From a virus: a DNA stretch of 24,738 nt. How positions within the stretch are numbered: position 1 is the first letter of the stretch; the number at the start of each line of letters is the position of its first letter. The DNA lies in the IMG/VR virus record IMGVR_UViG_3300030109_002952, positions 1 through 24,738 of that record. One strand, written 5' to 3'. Under the pieces are notes generated by a model. The model was not told where the DNA came from. It searched no databases and was given only the letters and a program-made list of their open reading frames with translations. Shown here one piece after another: positions 22,301 through 24,738 of the stretch. The position numbers were made by a program, and so were the translations under genes.

Positions 22301-24738
22301 AACAATAAAAGGTAGTACTAAGTCAGCAACTGGTTTAAAACCCGTTATAAGAAATAACTTTTATGTTAAAGGAGGAAGAGCAGACATGACAGCGGGTACT
22401 GCAGCTGGTAATCCTATACAAGCAAAAATTCCTTTTGATAAATTTATACCTTCATTAGAAAAATTTGATTCTAAAGACCATGGCAAAACTATTGAGCAAA
22501 AATTTGGGGAGTTGGCTGGAACTAAGGGTCCTAAAAATAGAAATCAAAAAACATTTAGAGATGCTGTTAAAGCTGAAATAGGTAAAGCTATAACATTATA
22601 TGTTGCTAGAAAAAGAGAAAGCAACCAAAAAATTATTGATGAAATGGCGGATGGAAAATCCCCAATGAGTTTTTCAAGAAGAGGTAAAATTACAATTGCT
22701 AAAGGCAAGAAGAATGAGGCAATGTTTAGTAATGATACTAAACAAACGAACAAGCAAATATTTAATAAGCATGTAAAAGATGGTTGGTATGAAATTACTG
22801 ATAGAAAAGGAATAGAAAAATATATTGCAGATGTAAAAACAATATTAGAAGTTGGTAACTGGCCAGATGGTTTTTGGGGAACTGATATGTGGAGTAGAGG
22901 GCCACATTTAAAAAGTTTAAGTAGAGCGGATAAAGATTATTTAAGAGCAGAGCTTAAAAAAATTGAAGGATTAAAACCATTAAGAGGGAATGATAAATAT
23001 ATAAAAACCAAACCAACTAATCAATTTGGCAAAACAGGCACAGAAGTAAGAAAAAAGGCAACTAAAAGTGCTGTTAAAAAATATAATGATAGAAACTTAA
23101 GTAATTTTGACACCATGTGGAATGAAATTGTCAAAGTTGTTAGAGAAAACCCTAAATTAGCTGTTGCTTTTTTCCATATGCTTGAAAATACGCAAAAGAA
23201 TTTAAATCATTATCATAGATTAGGGGCTGAATTGTTATATATAGATAAAAAAACAAAAGGGCCTATAGTTTTTGAACATGCTTTAACTCAGGTAAGTGCT
23301 TTTAGATATTTGATGGATTCCGCTTTAGATACAAAAAGAAACTGGGAAACTGATTTTAAAGCATTAAAAGATAATTATAAACTTATAGCTGTATCAAAAG
23401 TTAATAATGAAATGCTTGGTAAAGCTGGATTATCACAACAAATGTCTATAGAAGACGTTTGGAATATAAGTGAAGATTATTGGTGGCAAAGATATTTTAA
23501 CTATGTTATTGCTCAAATAGTTGATAATGATGGTAACTTTGGTATAAATCCTAATAATTTAATTAATCCTCAGACGGGTAAAACTTTAATGCAAGAATTA
23601 AATGTTGATATAAATGGGGAAATTATTAATGAAAATTTATTTAATCAACAACAAAAAGCAAAAAAGATTTCTTTAGATTTTTCTAGACGTAAGAAAAAAC
23701 CAGTTCTTTCAAAAGCTGATAAATTAGATGCCGAAGTTGATGCAATAAAAAAGAAAAAGTACAGCGGTAAAAATCTTAAATTAGAATTAAATAGAATGTT
23801 GGAAAATAAAAAAGGCACACCAACACAAAAAAGAGTTACAAAAGCTGAAGCAACAATAAGAGGAGAAAAAGCACAAAAAGACACTAACTTTTTTAAAAAT
23901 TTATTTGTATACCCAGAGGCAAGAGATTTTACAGGATTAATATACAGCTTTTTTGGCAAAGCAAGAGAAGGCGAAGCACAAAAAGCATGGTATAAAGAAA
24001 ATTTTGATGATGTTTTTAATGAAGCATTAACTAAGCTTTCAACTGCGAGAGTAAGAATTTTGGCGGATTATAAGGCATTAATAAATTCATTACCAACAAT
24101 TAAACCTAGGCGTAATAAATTTGGTTTAATAGACAACCCTTTAAATGAAAAAATTGAAAAAGGTTCTATTTATACAAAAGAAATGGCCGTGAGGGTTTAT
24201 ATGTGGACAAAATTAAAAATGGAAGTGCCTGGTGTAACTAAAACAGATTTAAAAAAGATGTTGGCGCATGTTAAAAATAATCCTGAACTAGAAATACTTG
24301 CCAATAAAACTTTAGAACTAAGAATATCAAAAGGCTATATAAAGCCAAATGATGCGTGGGTTTCGGGAACTATAAAATATGATTTACAAACAAATATAGC
24401 CCAAACAATAAGAGCTGAGGTTTTAAAAAAATGGGATGAAAATATTAAAGCTACATTTGATCAAGATACTTTAAATAAAATAGAGATGCTCTATGGAAAA
24501 ACTTTTTTAGTTGCTTTAAAAGATAGTATCAGCAGAATGAGAACCGGTATAAATAGGAGAAAAGATGCTCCTAAATATATTAGTGAGTTTGCGGACTGGT
24601 GGACTAATAGTGTGGGTGTTACTATGTTTATTAACATCAGATCTGCTCTATTACAGGGTATATCATTTGCTAACTTTATTAATTATAGTGACAATAATAT
24701 TTATGCGGCAACTAAAGCTTTTGCAAACCAAAGGCAAT
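19329..24738 (+). CDS. Giant virion-associated protein with zinc-metalloprotease (HELLH) motif, 3' end outside the window
   Basis: The ATG at 19329 opens a frame with no stop to the window edge: 1803 codons and one extra base. Residues 1-36 (YKFDGVIYSEDDIAKAAGNL) form a small domain I have seen at the start of giant phage proteins. Residues 200-260, 318-330 and 358-386 are Gly/Ala-rich, hydrophobic and possibly membrane-active. A gluzincin-like site lies at residues 631-637 (GHELLHG, bases 21219-21239), with E684 in REYITAFADL a possible third ligand. Later blocks (about 1258-1400, with HYHRLGAELLYIDKK and VFEHALTQVSAFRYLMDS) and the visible end (about 1745-1803, with WWTNSVGVTMFINIRSALLQ) recall conserved parts of giant marine-phage proteins. 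It is probably packaged and injected. No DxDGD polymerase motif was seen, so an RNA polymerase is not supported here. Confidence 0.8.
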   Translation, partial: MPDYKFDGVIYSEDDIAKAAGNLNLSINDYLKKHPDVTTVNTETDSNFAENFTTAIPEGAIQNVKEEKEGVKDRLGENFKFISNTFKTALGFVPGVQKVSSFLPVEGILESVDPALKEAKLNQVIFKRLYGKSKDQISDEDFQIFLQAGKEYSESLEGMKAFNKWSDEYDKVVENGGNPFEATLLATAREGITGLSSQVFKSIIGSGVSTVTQGAGITEAVAGAGLATGLGQVGPLAVLPEELVSIPLMTFAGYSKGSAEYMEKMLSYYTQIQDALLEDGKEMNLENLRELFNDEDKVKNIERKSALRGETIGWVEGIGSLIGFRGMRAASTATRKSLFGTTNKTVKALGGSKAISNVAGATTGGMVEMAAGAGGEALGLIAEEKPLDAKEIILEGISGPFSAAPVQIIKQATSTGGFKSSIYKINGEVVSEEKIKEYLEIAPEDIGDMSLEAENDPFVQNLINEQQIKAGLAAEINARVTDPVDRAALLELEFEKLKYLNSKTTMGKNTLRGIQSEIDAIADKYAKVGRKSKATLDIESKQQQLKQDIGKRNIAATKRFVETQGKTFGLETESYADETAILKRLKELGVSKKNINKYSKASNEVGGFIIGKKIFINEDVASKTEQVNVGGHELLHGILNNVIGNSKEQAELVAKFKKVLTKNQKDKVQERLNDNYDVEAHDREYITAFADLIREKEISFDDGVMNRLGNIISDVFKFAGFKKISFKNGRGVYNFLREYNKGIEKGELSENITSLFDPSKVPSNKELIESKKKAEKTPEKSLQELAEEYQAENSENVVDFVNQYYRFGLAMMGYDISKKDLVGVDKAKGFLTDVFNSILTNYKQTDPETGAKQKFTTYAGDIIRKRGKGFFKAELSKLEGRISLSDERTKELKNVESEIEEVVPTIDPILDIITFDENLTVEEQNELIQEIEDEYAANLDKVDLTNYKTAKDASPSTTQKIFGETAEQELKTFEEKAETIYNLFPENQRRLTIKGSTKSATGLKPVIRNNFYVKGGRADMTAGTAAGNPIQAKIPFDKFIPSLEKFDSKDHGKTIEQKFGELAGTKGPKNRNQKTFRDAVKAEIGKAITLYVARKRESNQKIIDEMADGKSPMSFSRRGKITIAKGKKNEAMFSNDTKQTNKQIFNKHVKDGWYEITDRKGIEKYIADVKTILEVGNWPDGFWGTDMWSRGPHLKSLSRADKDYLRAELKKIEGLKPLRGNDKYIKTKPTNQFGKTGTEVRKKATKSAVKKYNDRNLSNFDTMWNEIVKVVRENPKLAVAFFHMLENTQKNLNHYHRLGAELLYIDKKTKGPIVFEHALTQVSAFRYLMDSALDTKRNWETDFKALKDNYKLIAVSKVNNEMLGKAGLSQQMSIEDVWNISEDYWWQRYFNYVIAQIVDNDGNFGINPNNLINPQTGKTLMQELNVDINGEIINENLFNQQQKAKKISLDFSRRKKKPVLSKADKLDAEVDAIKKKKYSGKNLKLELNRMLENKKGTPTQKRVTKAEATIRGEKAQKDTNFFKNLFVYPEARDFTGLIYSFFGKAREGEAQKAWYKENFDDVFNEALTKLSTARVRILADYKALINSLPTIKPRRNKFGLIDNPLNEKIEKGSIYTKEMAVRVYMWTKLKMEVPGVTKTDLKKMLAHVKNNPELEILANKTLELRISKGYIKPNDAWVSGTIKYDLQTNIAQTIRAEVLKKWDENIKATFDQDTLNKIEMLYGKTFLVALKDSISRMRTGINRRKDAPKYISEFADWWTNSVGVTMFINIRSALLQGISFANFINYSDNNIYAATKAFANQRQ

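Noticed and set aside
23521-23560. DNDGN as a possible virion RNA polymerase DxDGD site
   Set aside because: The final Asp is missing and no second polymerase motif is visible nearby.

Overview
The window is one strand of an AT-rich bacteriophage genome, about 5.4 to 24.7 kb of virion and packaging genes with almost no gaps. All genes lie on the + strand, and stops and starts commonly touch or overlap (TAATG junctions at 1710 and 2526). None of the start codons I checked has a convincing Shine-Dalgarno sequence. Leaders are A/T runs instead, which fits translation in Bacteroidota. With the very low GC and several protein signatures I associate with uncultured marine phages, this suggests a short-tailed (podovirus-type) phage of a marine flavobacterium or similar host. 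It may be distantly related to the crAss-like order. The host and lineage are inference.

Layout. Positions 1-1181 hold the end of a tail-fibre gene and a nucleotidyltransferase-fold protein. A 66-base gap with an 8-bp inverted repeat follows. Positions 1248-2526 hold four small genes: a coiled-coil protein, a small conserved protein, a protein that looks like two GroES-like folds in tandem, and a helical protein placed where a small terminase would be. Positions 2526-9940 hold packaging and head genes: large terminase, portal, an acidic scaffold-like protein and the major capsid protein. A strong rho-independent terminator closes this block.

Positions 10012-12677 hold three neck or connector candidates, with a second hairpin after the first. 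Positions 12681-17132 encode a 1483-residue tail stabilization/muzzle-type protein. Positions 17163-19317 encode two probable internal (ejected) proteins. From 19329 an open frame runs off the window edge (at least 1803 codons). It encodes a giant protein with a zinc-protease HELLH motif and conserved C-terminal blocks like those of giant marine-phage proteins.

Together these genes would build the capsid, fill it, close it with a portal and neck, attach a short tail and fibre, and load internal proteins for DNA entry. The most unusual feature is inside the terminase gene. The segment encoding the ATPase core (about 2920-3485) is roughly 50% GC against about 23% just upstream, yet it stays in frame, and its P-loop lacks the usual lysine. 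Other points worth a second look are the nucleotidyltransferase-like protein next to the tail fibre, the tandem GroES-like protein, a domain inserted in the stabilization protein, and the metalloprotease motif in the giant protein. I saw no tRNA, CRISPR array, insertion sequence, integrase or credible minus-strand gene, and no gene-free stretch longer than 75 bases.
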